Notes: a model not told the origin generated them from the sequence alone. Positions 7,922 to 15,969 are shown, numbered from the stretch's first letter. The stretch: 35,723 nt of DNA from Streptomyces anulatus (GCF_000721175.1 NZ_JOEZ01000049.1:1-35723); one strand, 5' to 3'. Numbers and translations are program-made.

Positions 7922-8349
7922 CGCGGGTCCTCCCTCGGTGATCCGGCCTTACCGGTGATCTCGGTGTCGAGGTCGAACAGGCCCGGTACCAGTACCGGGA
8001 CCTTCAGCTTCACCGTCGCCTCGTACAGGCGGCTGCCGCCGCTGCACCGCACCTGGGCCCCGTCCGACCAGGCGTCGGGGAGGTCCTTCATCGCGCCGGC
8101 CCGGCAGGCCGCTCCCGCCCCGTACTCCGCCCCGCTGCCCTTGCGGGCGGCCACGTCGGCGGCGTTGCCCGCGAGGCTGAAGGTGTAGCCGATCAGGGCG
8201 CACTCCCAGAGCACGAGCATGATCAGGATGATGAAGGGGGTCATGCCCAGGAACTCGACCGCGGTCTGCCCGCGGTCCCGGTCCCGGCTCTCACGTAGGG
8301 CGGTGATCCGCCCCCGTATGCCGCTTCGTGCCGTCCTTGTGGTGGTCAT
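7918..8349 (-). CDS. tadF: TadE/TadF-like minor pseudopilin
   Basis: Protein of 143 residues with a basic N terminus, the motif RGQTAVEFLG (Gly27/Gln28, Glu32 at +5) and a hydrophobic helix at about 34-55. The secreted domain contains two Cys (one in AACRAG, one in VRCSGG) that could form a disulfide, and ends in a VKVPVLVPGLFDLD segment resembling the neighbouring TadE. The shared processing motif and VPGL segment point to a duplicated pseudopilin pair. It starts directly after tadZ and overlaps tadE by four bases. Confidence 0.85.
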   Translation of the reverse strand: MTTTRTARSGIRGRITALRESRDRDRGQTAVEFLGMTPFIILIMLVLWECALIGYTFSLAGNAADVAARKGSGAEYGAGAACRAGAMKDLPDAWSDGAQVRCSGGSRLYEATVKLKVPVLVPGLFDLDTEITGKAGSPREDPR

Positions 8350-8352
8350 CGC

Positions 8353-9666
8353 TCAACGTGTCCCCTCGGAGTCTCCGGGCCCGCGTCCGGAGCCGTCGCG
8401 CCGGCGGCGCGGGCGTCCGATCGAGCCCCGGTCGTTCTTGAAGGCGCCGCCGGTCCTCTTGACCAGGGCACCGCCGCTCTTCTTCGCCGTCGCGCTCTCC
8501 TTGACGATGCCCAGCTCTCCGGCCAGGCCCCAGAGCGCCTGCTTGACCGTGCTCTTGGCGTCCAGTTCGTGCAGGCGTCCGGAGTCGATGGAAGCCTGCA
8601 GTTCCTTGAAGTTGGCGGGGATCGCCGCCGAGGCGACCCGGGTGCCGGTGATCTTCTGGATCAGCGGCGGCTGGATCTCCGTGTTGCGGGTGAAGCGGTT
8701 GACGAGGGTGACCGTCTCCTCGGCCTTGCGGATCTGGAGCCGTTCCCACATCCGTACGATGCGTTTCGCGCCGCGCACCGCGACCACGTCGGGGGTCGTG
8801 ACCAGCAGGGCCACGTCCGCCATCTCGATGGCCGCCGCGTTGGCCCCGTTCATCTGGCCGCCGCAGTCGATGACGACGATCTCGTAGCGGGAGCGGAGCG
8901 CGCTGACGATCTGGCGGGCCGAGCGGTCGCTGACCTCCTCGCCGCGTTCACCCTCGCCGGGGGCGAGCAGCAGGGCGAGGCCGGTGGAGTGGGAGAACAC
9001 CGCGTCGGCCAGCACCCGGGGCGATATGTCGGTGATCAGGGCGAGGTCGACGAGGGAGCGGCGGAACTGGACGTCGAGGAACGAGGCGATGTCCCCGGTC
9101 TGGAGGTCCATGTCCACCAGCGCCACCGAGTTGCCGGACGCCTGGGCGGCCAGGGCGAGCTGGATGGCGGTGACGGTCGCACCGACGCCGCCCTTGGCGC
9201 CGGTGACCGTGACCACCGTGCCGGCGGGGCCGCTGAAGACGTCGTTCCCGGAGGTGAGGTGGCGGCGTACGCCGGCGGACCACTGGGCGGCCGCCTGGAC
9301 GCGGTTGGCCAGTTCCTCGTAGCTCAGCGGCAGGGTGACCAGGCCGCGGGCCCCGGAGTCCATCGCGTCGGCGAAGAGGTTCGGGCTGGCGTCCGCGGTG
9401 ATCATCACGACGCCGACGGACGGGAACCGCAGCGACACCTCCCGGACCAGCTCCAGGGCCGGCACCGGGCCGATCCGCTCGTGGACCAGCACCACCTCGG
9501 GCAGTTCGTCGAGCGACTCGCCCGCGAGCCGGGCCAACGTGTCGATGAGCTGGGTGGAGTCGCCGACGGGGGTCGCCGGTTCGGCGTCGGGCAGCTGGCT
9601 GAGCAGGGTGGTGACGGAGCGGGCCGCGTCGAGGTCGCCGACGGCGGGGAGGATTCTGGTGGTCAT
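8353..9666 (-). CDS. tadZ: Pilus localisation ATPase-like protein TadZ/CpaE
   Basis: MinD/ParA-superfamily protein that positions Tad machinery, 437 residues. Residues 1-135 look like an atypical receiver domain with GVVMITADAS and ARGLVTLP but no clear phosphorylation site. The P-loop domain starts at about 150 with TGAKGGVGAT (155-164). The first signature lysine (K158) is present, but the second lysine of the deviant Walker A is Ala163, as is common in TadZ/CpaE proteins. VALVDMDLQTGD and VVIDCGGQ follow. The last 40 or so residues are a basic, Gly/Arg-rich tail that is unusual in length and may contact DNA or membrane. It lies a few bases from cpaB and from the pseudopilin gene, within the pilus operon. 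Confidence 0.88.
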   Translation of the reverse strand: MTTRILPAVGDLDAARSVTTLLSQLPDAEPATPVGDSTQLIDTLARLAGESLDELPEVVLVHERIGPVPALELVREVSLRFPSVGVVMITADASPNLFADAMDSGARGLVTLPLSYEELANRVQAAAQWSAGVRRHLTSGNDVFSGPAGTVVTVTGAKGGVGATVTAIQLALAAQASGNSVALVDMDLQTGDIASFLDVQFRRSLVDLALITDISPRVLADAVFSHSTGLALLLAPGEGERGEEVSDRSARQIVSALRSRYEIVVIDCGGQMNGANAAAIEMADVALLVTTPDVVAVRGAKRIVRMWERLQIRKAEETVTLVNRFTRNTEIQPPLIQKITGTRVASAAIPANFKELQASIDSGRLHELDAKSTVKQALWGLAGELGIVKESATAKKSGGALVKRTGGAFKNDRGSIGRPRRRRDGSGRGPGDSEGTR

Positions 9667-9673
9667 GCCATCC

Positions 9674-10381
9674 TCACTTGTCCTTGTCGAGCGTGTAGGT
9701 GCGGTCCCCCGGGCGGATGGTGCCGTCGCTGCCCGGGGCGACGAGCGCGAGGCGCACGTGTGCCGCGAAGGACTCGGCGTAGGCGACCCGCTGGGTGTCC
9801 AGCGTGTTCAGGGCAAAGGTGATCGGCACGGCCTCGGTCGACCGGCTTCCCCGGTCGTCCCCGCTCGGGTCCAGGGCGGTGAGCTCGCCGACGTCCAGCA
9901 CCTTGGCGTTGGCGACGATCACCTTGGACTGGGCCGCGTCGCCCTGCTGCTCACCGGCGAACGTGGCGTAGATGTTGACCGTCGCGCCCGGTGTGATCTT
10001 GCCCGCGACGCCGGTGGAGGCGTCGATCATGATGGCGATCTCCTGTTCACCGGCCCGGAGTTCGGGCTTGCGGACCATCATGTCCGACTGGAGAAGAGAG
10101 CCTTCGCGGAGCTCGGTGACCGCGATCTTCGACTCGACCTCCCGCAGGTCGGTCACGGCGTTCTCCGAGAGCCAGCGCTCGGGCATCTTGATCTTCTCGA
10201 ACTGGCCGCTGTTCAGAGCTGTGTACGGGGCCACGTTGGTCTTCAGCTGGTACGCCGTCACCTCGGGCCCGACCTTCGAGTTGACGTCGCTGATCACCGA
10301 GAGCACGCCGGCGAAGGCCGCGAAGGCACACAGGACCGACAGGAGCAGGAGTATCACGCCGCGGCGCTGGCGGGAGTTCAT
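9674..10381 (-). CDS. cpaB: Flp pilus assembly protein CpaB/RcpC
   Basis: Protein of 235 residues with a cytoplasmic basic start, a single membrane anchor at about 9-30, a SAF domain (about 40-105, with TNVAPYTALNSGQFEKI) and an RcpC/CpaB domain (about 110-225, with EIAIMIDASTGVAGKITPGATVNIYATF). In Gram-negative bacteria CpaB works with the secretin. No secretin is expected in this Gram-positive lineage, so its role is probably in the cell envelope around the pilus. It is the first gene of the compact operon running to the response regulator, and the 349-base non-coding gap upstream is the likely promoter site. Confidence 0.88.
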   Translation of the reverse strand: MNSRQRRGVILLLLSVLCAFAAFAGVLSVISDVNSKVGPEVTAYQLKTNVAPYTALNSGQFEKIKMPERWLSENAVTDLREVESKIAVTELREGSLLQSDMMVRKPELRAGEQEIAIMIDASTGVAGKITPGATVNIYATFAGEQQGDAAQSKVIVANAKVLDVGELTALDPSGDDRGSRSTEAVPITFALNTLDTQRVAYAESFAAHVRLALVAPGSDGTIRPGDRTYTLDKDK

Positions 10382-10730
10382 GGTCCGGACAACCTCGTTC
10401 GAATCGGATGCGTGGGACGGACAGCGGACAGAAGGTGCGGTGCGGTGGCCCCGTGCGGAGCGGTGTGGGGCGGTGAAGCGGTGTGGAGCGGTGTGGAGCG
10501 GTGGAGCGGTGTGGAGCCGTGCGGTTCGTGCCGTGCGGTTCGTGCCGTGCGGTTCGTGCCGTGCGGTTCGTGCCGTGCGGTTCGGTTACGCGCTTACATC
10601 TACGGCTGCGGGCTGCTGCGGGGCCGGCGGTTCGCGTGGTGGGGACGGTTTACGTGTGCGGGGGCGGGGGGGGCGGGGCGGGGACGCCTGGTGCGGGGAG
10701 GTGCGGGTCGAGCGGGGAGGAGCGGTCGCG
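10382..10730. other. Non-coding gap upstream of cpaB, repeat-rich
   Basis: No credible gene is present; open frames here are short and made of repeats. It should contain the promoter for cpaB and the pilus operon on the minus strand, but no clear -35/-10 pair is visible. The central part is a tandem-repeat block, listed separately, and the part at 10600-10730 is G-rich with runs of G on the plus strand. Confidence 0.5.
10456..10585. repeat. Two adjoining short tandem-repeat arrays
   Basis: The first array (about 10456-10518) consists of imperfect copies of a unit close to GGAGCGGTGT. The second consists of four perfect 14-base copies of GTGCGGTTCGTGCC at 10519-10532, 10533-10546, 10547-10560 and 10561-10574, with a partial fifth copy to about 10585. 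They lie between cpaB and the zinc-ribbon gene. The perfect identity suggests recent expansion by slippage; copy number may differ between strains. Confidence 0.9.
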
Positions 10731-11615
10731 CTAGGGGCCCGGCGATTCGTCGGCCCCGTGGTGCAGGACACCGGCGGGGAGCATCCGGTTCTCCTGGGCC
10801 GCGAGTGGTGCGGAACAGAATGCGCAGCGGTCGCCGATGAGTTCCATGGCGCACCAGTGGCACTTCTCCCGGCGCACGGAGGAGACCAACTGGTGGAGCA
10901 CGGAGAGGTCCGGGAGATGGGCGGCGAACTCCACCAGCCTTCCGGTACCCCACCAGCGCGGTGAGTCGGCCGGGACCACGGTGTCGTGAACGGCCTGGAC
11001 CTTCCAGGCGGGCGCGAGGGTCTCCTGTACCCAGTCCGACTGCAGATTCCCTCTGGCCACCAGAAGATGCGTACCGAAATCCGGCCCCGCCAGCGGTTCG
11101 GCGGCCGGGCCCACCTTCATCAGCTGCGCCTCGGGGCCGGCGAGCACGGCGAACTGGGATCCGGGGACCCAGGACTTGGCGTGGCTCTTGAGGCTGACGG
11201 GGACCCGGTCGAGCCGGGCCACGGAGTTGAGGAGGGCGCCCGCGTAGATGTAGTGCGAGAGCAGCCGGGCGGCGGAGGCGACCACCCCGGGGCTGAAGTC
11301 GCAGATGGACAACTGCCGCAGCTGGCGCACCAGGACGGCGACGCCGAGGGGCGGGAGGTCCACCTTGACCAGGGCGATCCGGTCGCTTTCCAGCACCGAG
11401 CGGATGGAGTGGAGGCGGCGTTCGTGCTCGGGCCGGATGCCCGAGGGGTAGAGGGCGATCACATACCCGTGCTGTTCGAGCAACAGGTGCATGTCGCCGA
11501 TCGCCAGCTCCAGCACCTGGGCCTCGGGGGCCTGGAGCAGAGCGGCGGTCGGTGTCTGCTGATCGGTGGGCGGCAGCACCAGGTCTGCGCTCGTCACTGC
11601 TATTGCGGTCGGCAC
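10731..11615 (-). CDS. Unknown protein with C-terminal zinc ribbon, next to the Tad locus
   Basis: I do not recognise a named family. GTG at 11615 is preferred because GGGGAAGA precedes it; the frame is open to a GTG at 11702. The 294-residue product has no signal peptide or membrane segment, so it should be cytoplasmic. The middle contains GYVIALYPSGIRPEHERRL and LPPLGVAVLVRQLRQL. Near the C terminus, CHWC and CAFC separated by eight residues form a likely zinc-binding knuckle. It is on the same strand as the Tad operon and upstream of cpaB, but the 349-base repeat-rich gap suggests separate transcription. A regulatory role is possible but not shown. Confidence 0.75.
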   Translation of the reverse strand: MPTAIAVTSADLVLPPTDQQTPTAALLQAPEAQVLELAIGDMHLLLEQHGYVIALYPSGIRPEHERRLHSIRSVLESDRIALVKVDLPPLGVAVLVRQLRQLSICDFSPGVVASAARLLSHYIYAGALLNSVARLDRVPVSLKSHAKSWVPGSQFAVLAGPEAQLMKVGPAAEPLAGPDFGTHLLVARGNLQSDWVQETLAPAWKVQAVHDTVVPADSPRWWGTGRLVEFAAHLPDLSVLHQLVSSVRREKCHWCAMELIGDRCAFCSAPLAAQENRMLPAGVLHHGADESPGP

Positions 11616-12085
11616 GCTCTTCCCCGTTTCGGCTCCGGTCGACGTGGGGACGTCGGCCGCAATCGCTTCTGCTCCGTGCTCCTGACCCAGCACTTTAGCC
11701 ACGTCTCACCAGGCAGAGAACAGTTATCGGAGACCAGTACGCCACCATGCGAACACGGTTCCTCCGGGGCCCGGGTGCTAAACGGGACGAAATCGATTCC
11801 GCCCAACTCGGCTTTCACTGCGCAGCGTTACCGAAGTCCACGTCCGGTCTTCGATCACTTATCCATTCGCGCACGTCAGCCTGGATCCTGAGGGGTCCGG
11901 CTGCCTTTTCGTAAGGGCGTTTCCGTGACCGGGCGAAGATCTCCCGCAAGATCACTCGTGCGGGGGGCGAAGTGTGGTCGCGGGGCGGTTTCCCGGGCGG
12001 GGAATTCTCGGTCCGGCACCCCCGTACGGGGGTGGCCGAGCACTCTCGCGCCCGCCCCGCGGACAGCCTTTCACTGCCAGAGGTC

Positions 12086-12117
12086 TTGACAACTTGATTG
12101 GTCTGGACCAGTTTATG
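12086..12117 (+). promoter_or_regulatory. Chitinase promoter
   Basis: TTGACA at 12086-12091 is a consensus -35 box. The likely -10 lies around 12109-12117 (CAGTTTATG), which is a poor match but has suitable spacing. The start codon is about 150 bases downstream. The dre palindrome occupies most of the spacer between the two boxes, so a bound regulator would exclude RNA polymerase. Confidence 0.5.
12097..12112. promoter_or_regulatory. DasR-responsive element (dre) palindrome
   Basis: The 16-mer ATTGGTCTGGACCAGT differs only slightly from the dre consensus ACTGGTCTAGACCAGT known for the GntR-type regulator DasR of Streptomyces. DasR represses chitin and N-acetylglucosamine genes and is released by glucosamine-6-phosphate. 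Its position in the chitinase promoter spacer fits that role. The same sequence also resembles the direct-repeat motif TGGTCTAGACC described in older chitinase promoter work. Confidence 0.88.
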
Positions 12118-12264
12118 CGCCAAGCGGTGGCCACCGCCCCCGGCAGGACACCCCCGTGTCCGTCACGGATCCCCGACCCGCCCACCCCGTGCAGCCCCGG
12201 CCCGTCGTCCGTCCGGCACTCCCGCACGCCCCGCCAGCACCGCCAACTCCCCCCGGAGGCACCA

Positions 12265-14010
12265 GTGGAACGCTCCGCAGGCAGCACTCGCAGAAGGCGC
12301 CGTCGCGCCCGTCCCGTGCTCGGCGGCACCCTTGCCGTCGTCGCGGCCGCAGCCCTGACCGTCACCGGACTCGTCAGCACCGCCCAGGCCGCCGACGTCA
12401 ACAACGCCAAGAACGCGGGCTTCGAGTCAGGTCTCGCCGACTGGACCTGCACCGGGGACAGCGGCGCCGTCGTGTCCAGCCCCGTGCACGGCGGTACGTC
12501 CGCGCTGAAGGCCACCCCGGCCGGCCAGGACAACGCCAAGTGTTCACAGTCGGTCAAGGTGAAGCCCAACTCGACGTACGCGCTCAGCTCCTGGGTGCAG
12601 GGCAGCTACGCCTACCTCGGCGTGAGCGGCACCGGAACCACCGACGTCTCCACCTGGACCCCGGGCTCCACCACCTGGGCCAAGCTGTCCACCAGCTTCA
12701 AGACCGGCGCCAACACCACCTCGGTGACCGTCTACACCCACGGCTGGTACGGGCAGGCCGCCTACTTCGCCGACGACTTCGAGGTGACCGGCCCCGACGG
12801 CGGGGGCAGTGGCGAGGAGCCAGGACCGGTCGTCCCGGCGGCTCCGGCGGGCCTCGCGGCGGGCGCCACGACCACGTCCTCCGTCGCCCTGTCCTGGAAC
12901 GCGGTCTCCGGCGCCACCGGGTACACCGTCTACCGGGACGGCGCGAAGGCCACCACCTCCACCGGGACCTCGGCGACCGTCACGGGCCTGTCCGCGGACA
13001 CCGCCTACCAGTTCTCGGTGAGCGCCACCAACGCGGCCGGCGAGTCGGTCAGGTCCGCCGCCGTCAGCGCCCGTACGGCCAAGCCGGGTACCGGCCCCGG
13101 CCCCGGGCCCGGCCCCGGGCCCGCCGTGCCGAAGCACGCGGTGACCGGCTACTGGCAGAACTTCAACAACGGCGCGGCCGTCCAGAAGCTCAGCGACGTC
13201 CCGGCCGACTACGACATCATCGCGGTCTCCTTCGCGGATGCCACGCCCACCCAGGGCGCGGTCACCTTCACCCTGGACACCGCCGGACTGAACGGCTACA
13301 CCGACGCGCAGTTCCGCTCCGACATCAAGGCCAAGCAGGCGGCCGGCAAGAACGTCATCATCTCGATCGGCGGCGAGCTGGGCACGGTCCGGGTCGACAA
13401 CGACGCCTCCGCCACCGCGTTCGCGAACTCGGTGTACGCGCTGATGCAGGACTACGGCTTCAACGGGGTCGACATCGACCTGGAGAACGGCCTCAACGCC
13501 ACCTACATGACGAAGGCGCTGCGCCAGCTCTCGGCGAAGGCGGGCAGCTCTCTCGTCATCACGATGGCCCCGCAGACCATCGACATGCAGTCGACCTCGG
13601 GTGAGTACTTCAAGACGGCGCTCAACGTCAAGGACATCCTGACCGTCGTCAACATGCAGTACTACAACAGCGGTTCGATGCTCGGCTGCGACGGCAAGGT
13701 CTACTCGCAGGGCTCGGTGGACTTCCTCACCGCGCTCGCCTGCATCCAGCTGGAGGGCGGCCTCGACCCGTCCCAGGTCGGCATCGGCGTCCCCGCCTCC
13801 ACCCGCGGCGCGGGCAGCGGCTACGTCTCCCCGTCGATCGTGAACGCGGCGCTGGACTGCCTCGCCAAGGGCACCAACTGCGGTTCGTTCAAGCCGTCGA
13901 AGACCTACCCGTCGCTGCGCGGCGCGATGACCTGGTCGACGAACTGGGACGCGACGGCCGGGTTCGCCTGGTCGAAGGCGGTCGGCCCGCACGTCCGCGG
14001 CCTGCCGTAA
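12265..14010 (+). CDS. Secreted GH18 chitinase with carbohydrate-binding and FnIII domains
   Basis: Hydrolyses chitin outside the cell. GTG at 12265 follows a GGAGG site (12255-12259) and gives 581 residues. A long Arg-rich N terminus (R9-R14 run) and hydrophobic core (about 21-40) form a signal peptide with likely cleavage after AQA near 42. Next come a carbohydrate-binding module (about 45-172, NAGFESGLADWTC), a fibronectin type III domain (about 188-272), a Gly-Pro linker, and a GH18 barrel (about 290-581). The catalytic motif is FNGVDIDLENG with acid E407 and D403/D405 intact. The layout resembles Streptomyces chitinases of the ChiC/ChiD type. The dre site upstream predicts DasR control, and a strong hairpin ends the gene. 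Confidence 0.95.
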   Translation: MERSAGSTRRRRRRARPVLGGTLAVVAAAALTVTGLVSTAQAADVNNAKNAGFESGLADWTCTGDSGAVVSSPVHGGTSALKATPAGQDNAKCSQSVKVKPNSTYALSSWVQGSYAYLGVSGTGTTDVSTWTPGSTTWAKLSTSFKTGANTTSVTVYTHGWYGQAAYFADDFEVTGPDGGGSGEEPGPVVPAAPAGLAAGATTTSSVALSWNAVSGATGYTVYRDGAKATTSTGTSATVTGLSADTAYQFSVSATNAAGESVRSAAVSARTAKPGTGPGPGPGPGPAVPKHAVTGYWQNFNNGAAVQKLSDVPADYDIIAVSFADATPTQGAVTFTLDTAGLNGYTDAQFRSDIKAKQAAGKNVIISIGGELGTVRVDNDASATAFANSVYALMQDYGFNGVDIDLENGLNATYMTKALRQLSAKAGSSLVITMAPQTIDMQSTSGEYFKTALNVKDILTVVNMQYYNSGSMLGCDGKVYSQGSVDFLTALACIQLEGGLDPSQVGIGVPASTRGAGSGYVSPSIVNAALDCLAKGTNCGSFKPSKTYPSLRGAMTWSTNWDATAGFAWSKAVGPHVRGLP

Positions 14011-14038
14011 CCCCGCATCGCCCCACGATGCTCCGAAC

Positions 14039-14072
14039 CCGCAGCGCCGCCGCTCCCCCGGCGGCGCTGCGG
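14039..14072. terminator. Bidirectional hairpin terminator
   Basis: A perfect 14-base stem, CCGCAGCGCCGCCG (14039-14052) with CGGCGGCGCTGCGG (14059-14072), and a 6-base loop. It lies between the convergent chitinase and transporter genes, 29 bases after the chitinase stop, so it can serve both. There is no T-tract, as is usual in high-GC actinobacteria. Confidence 0.85.
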
Positions 14073-14091
14073 CGTTCTGTCGGCAGACGGG

Positions 14092-15429
14092 TCACCGGAG
14101 CAGATCGTGCACCTGCTGCACACAGAGCACGATGAACAGCATCCCGGCATTGGCCAGCATCATGTTGCTGAGCCGGCCGTTGCGCCATTCGGCTGGCGTA
14201 CGCGCGGAGTTGAGCAGCCACAGCAGGGTCAGGGCGAGGAAGGGCATGAAGAACGCGCCGAGCACCCCGTACGCGATGACCAGGCCGAAGGGCTCGTCCA
14301 GCCAGAGCAGGGTCATCGGCGGGAAGGTCAGCCACAAGAGGTACGCGCGGAACGGCAGCGAGCGCTGCCGGCGTTCGGTGGCCGCCGGACCGGCAAGCTC
14401 TTCCTCCGAGGCCGCAGAGGCCGCCGGGGCCGCCGAATCCGCTGGGGCCGCCGGGGCCCGGAACCGCTCCACGAAGTCGGCGAACATCAGGCTGACCCCG
14501 TGCCAGACACCGATCAGCGACGAGAACGACGTGGCGAAGAAGCCGACCAGGAAGAGCTTGGCGGTGCCCGCGCCGAAGCGGTCCTCCAGCACCTTGCCCA
14601 GGTCGATCAGCCCGCGGTCGCCGGAGGTGAGGGCGGCCTGCGAGGCGTGCAGCAGCTCGGCGCCGACGATGAGCATCGCCACGACGAAGACCCCGGTGGT
14701 GATGTAGGCGACCCGGTTGTCGAGGCGCATCACCTTCATCCAGGAGGAGTTGCTCCAGCCCTTGGCGTTGACCCAGTACCCGTACGCGGCCATGGTGATC
14801 GTGCCGCCGACGCCGCCGATCAGCCCGAGGGTGTAGAGGAGCGAGCCGTCCGGGAGCACGGGCAGCAGCCCGGCGAAGGAGGCCCCGGCGTCCGGCACGA
14901 CGCGGACGGCCACGTACACGACCACCACGAACATGATGCCGATCAGGACCGTCATGACCTTCTCGAAGACGGCGTACCGGTTGAACCAGACGAAGGCCAG
15001 CCCGATCAGCCCGGTCACGATCGCCCAGAACTTCAGCCCCGGGCCGTCGGGGAACAGCGCCACGATGGGCAGGGCGCTGGAGGACATGGCCGTCGCCCCG
15101 TAGATGAAGCCCCAGATCACGACGTAGACCGCGAAGTAGACCGTGGTCCAGGGGCCCAGGCTGCGCCAGCCGTCGAAGAGCGTGCGGCCGGTCGCCAGGT
15201 GCCAGCGGCCGGCCGCCTCGGCGAGCGAGATCTTGACGACGCAGCCGATCACCGCCGCCCACATCAGCGTGTATCCGAACTTGCTGCCCGCGATGAGCGT
15301 CGCGACCAGGTCGCCGGCCCCGACCCCGGTCGCCGCGACGACGATGCCGGGGCCGATGTACTTCCAGCTGGACTTACGTGGTCGGGAGGCCGGCTCCCCT
15401 GTCCCTGTGGTTGCGCTTGTCTCCGCCAT
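14092..15429 (-). CDS. Nramp-like membrane transporter with non-canonical metal site
   Basis: Polytopic membrane protein of 445 residues with about 11 hydrophobic segments. It resembles the Nramp (SLC11) family, whose members take up Mn2+ or Fe2+ with protons. The family's metal-binding motifs are altered: TM1 has ATGVGAGD (33-40) where typical Nramps have DPGN, and the TM6 region has MAAYGYWVNAKG in place of MPH. The substrate is therefore uncertain. A charged Ala/Pro/Ser-rich loop (about residues 322-355) interrupts the C-terminal half. ATG at 15429 (MAETSATT) was chosen; the frame extends to a GTG at 15477, and neither has a strong ribosome site. It lies downstream of RidA on the same strand with a 123-base gap, so it could be read with the D-amino-acid genes. 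Confidence 0.82.
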   Translation of the reverse strand: MAETSATTGTGEPASRPRKSSWKYIGPGIVVAATGVGAGDLVATLIAGSKFGYTLMWAAVIGCVVKISLAEAAGRWHLATGRTLFDGWRSLGPWTTVYFAVYVVIWGFIYGATAMSSSALPIVALFPDGPGLKFWAIVTGLIGLAFVWFNRYAVFEKVMTVLIGIMFVVVVYVAVRVVPDAGASFAGLLPVLPDGSLLYTLGLIGGVGGTITMAAYGYWVNAKGWSNSSWMKVMRLDNRVAYITTGVFVVAMLIVGAELLHASQAALTSGDRGLIDLGKVLEDRFGAGTAKLFLVGFFATSFSSLIGVWHGVSLMFADFVERFRAPAAPADSAAPAASAASEEELAGPAATERRQRSLPFRAYLLWLTFPPMTLLWLDEPFGLVIAYGVLGAFFMPFLALTLLWLLNSARTPAEWRNGRLSNMMLANAGMLFIVLCVQQVHDLLR

Positions 15430-15552
15430 GCCGATCAAGGAAGCGCAATCGGCGGGGCGGCACAAGGGGGCGTGCACGGCAGTAGAATTCGGTGGAGGCC
15501 CGTCGGTCGGCAGCGGACGACCGATACGGGGACAGCCGGCGGGCCGGAACGG

Positions 15553-15963
15553 TCAGCTCAGCACCGCGAGGGCGTCGATCTCGATGAGCAGGCCCTTGGG
15601 CAGGCCGACGTAGACCGTCGTCCGGGCCGAGGGGGCCTCCTTGAGGTTCTGCTCGGCGAAGTAGGTGTTGTAGATCTCGTTCATCTCCGCGAAGTGGTCC
15701 ACGTCCGTGAGGTAGACGCGCATCATCATCACGTCGTCCCAGCTCGCGCCGCCCTCCTCCAGGATCGCCTTGACGTTGGCGAAGGTCTGGAGGGTCTGCT
15801 CGCGCAGGGTGGGGCCGGCCGGGGTCGGGGCCCGGCCCTCTACGGCGGGGAGGAAGCCGACCTGGCCGGCGACCTGGAGGATGTTCCCCTTCCTCACACC
15901 GTGCGAGAACTTCGCGGGCGGCGTGGTGTGGGTGGAGGGGGTGAGGGCGGTCTTCTCGGTCAT
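15553..15963 (-). CDS. RidA-family enamine/imine deaminase
   Basis: Protein of 136 residues of the YjgF/YER057c/UK114 (Rid) family. These proteins hydrolyse reactive enamine/imine intermediates released by PLP-dependent dehydratases. The family core is clear: ILQVAGQVGFLP, ANVKAILEEGGASWDDV, and PSARTTVYVGLPKGLLIEIDALA with the substrate-carboxylate arginine. It begins 6 bases after the IclR gene ends, as the third gene of the minus-strand arm. The divergent arm encodes a PLP enzyme of the D-serine dehydratase/D-threonine aldolase type, so clearing 2-aminoacrylate-like intermediates made by that enzyme is a reasonable inference. Confidence 0.88.
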   Translation of the reverse strand: MTEKTALTPSTHTTPPAKFSHGVRKGNILQVAGQVGFLPAVEGRAPTPAGPTLREQTLQTFANVKAILEEGGASWDDVMMMRVYLTDVDHFAEMNEIYNTYFAEQNLKEAPSARTTVYVGLPKGLLIEIDALAVLS

Positions 15964-15969
15964 GGCTGA

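Larger units (their letters stand above)
11616..12264. other. Divergent intergenic region between zinc-ribbon gene and chitinase
   Basis: Apart from the alternative upstream start of the zinc-ribbon gene (to 11702), I see no supported gene. Open frames across 11800-12560 on the minus strand and 11974-12264 on the plus strand have no ribosome sites or recognisable sequence. The stretch is less GC-rich than its neighbours around 11690-11900 and holds the chitinase promoter and dre site near 12086-12117. Confidence 0.5.

Noticed and set aside
10519..10585. Short direct repeats considered as a CRISPR array
   Set aside because: The units are contiguous 14-mers with no spacers, so this is a simple tandem repeat.
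11800..12569. Minus-strand open frames of 100-205 codons in the gap before the chitinase
   Set aside because: They have no ribosome sites, overlap the chitinase promoter and signal-peptide region, and resemble no protein family.
12544..13992. A 482-codon minus-strand frame opposite the chitinase
   Set aside because: It is shadow sequence of the GH18 gene, with Arg/Gly/Val-rich composition and no start signal.
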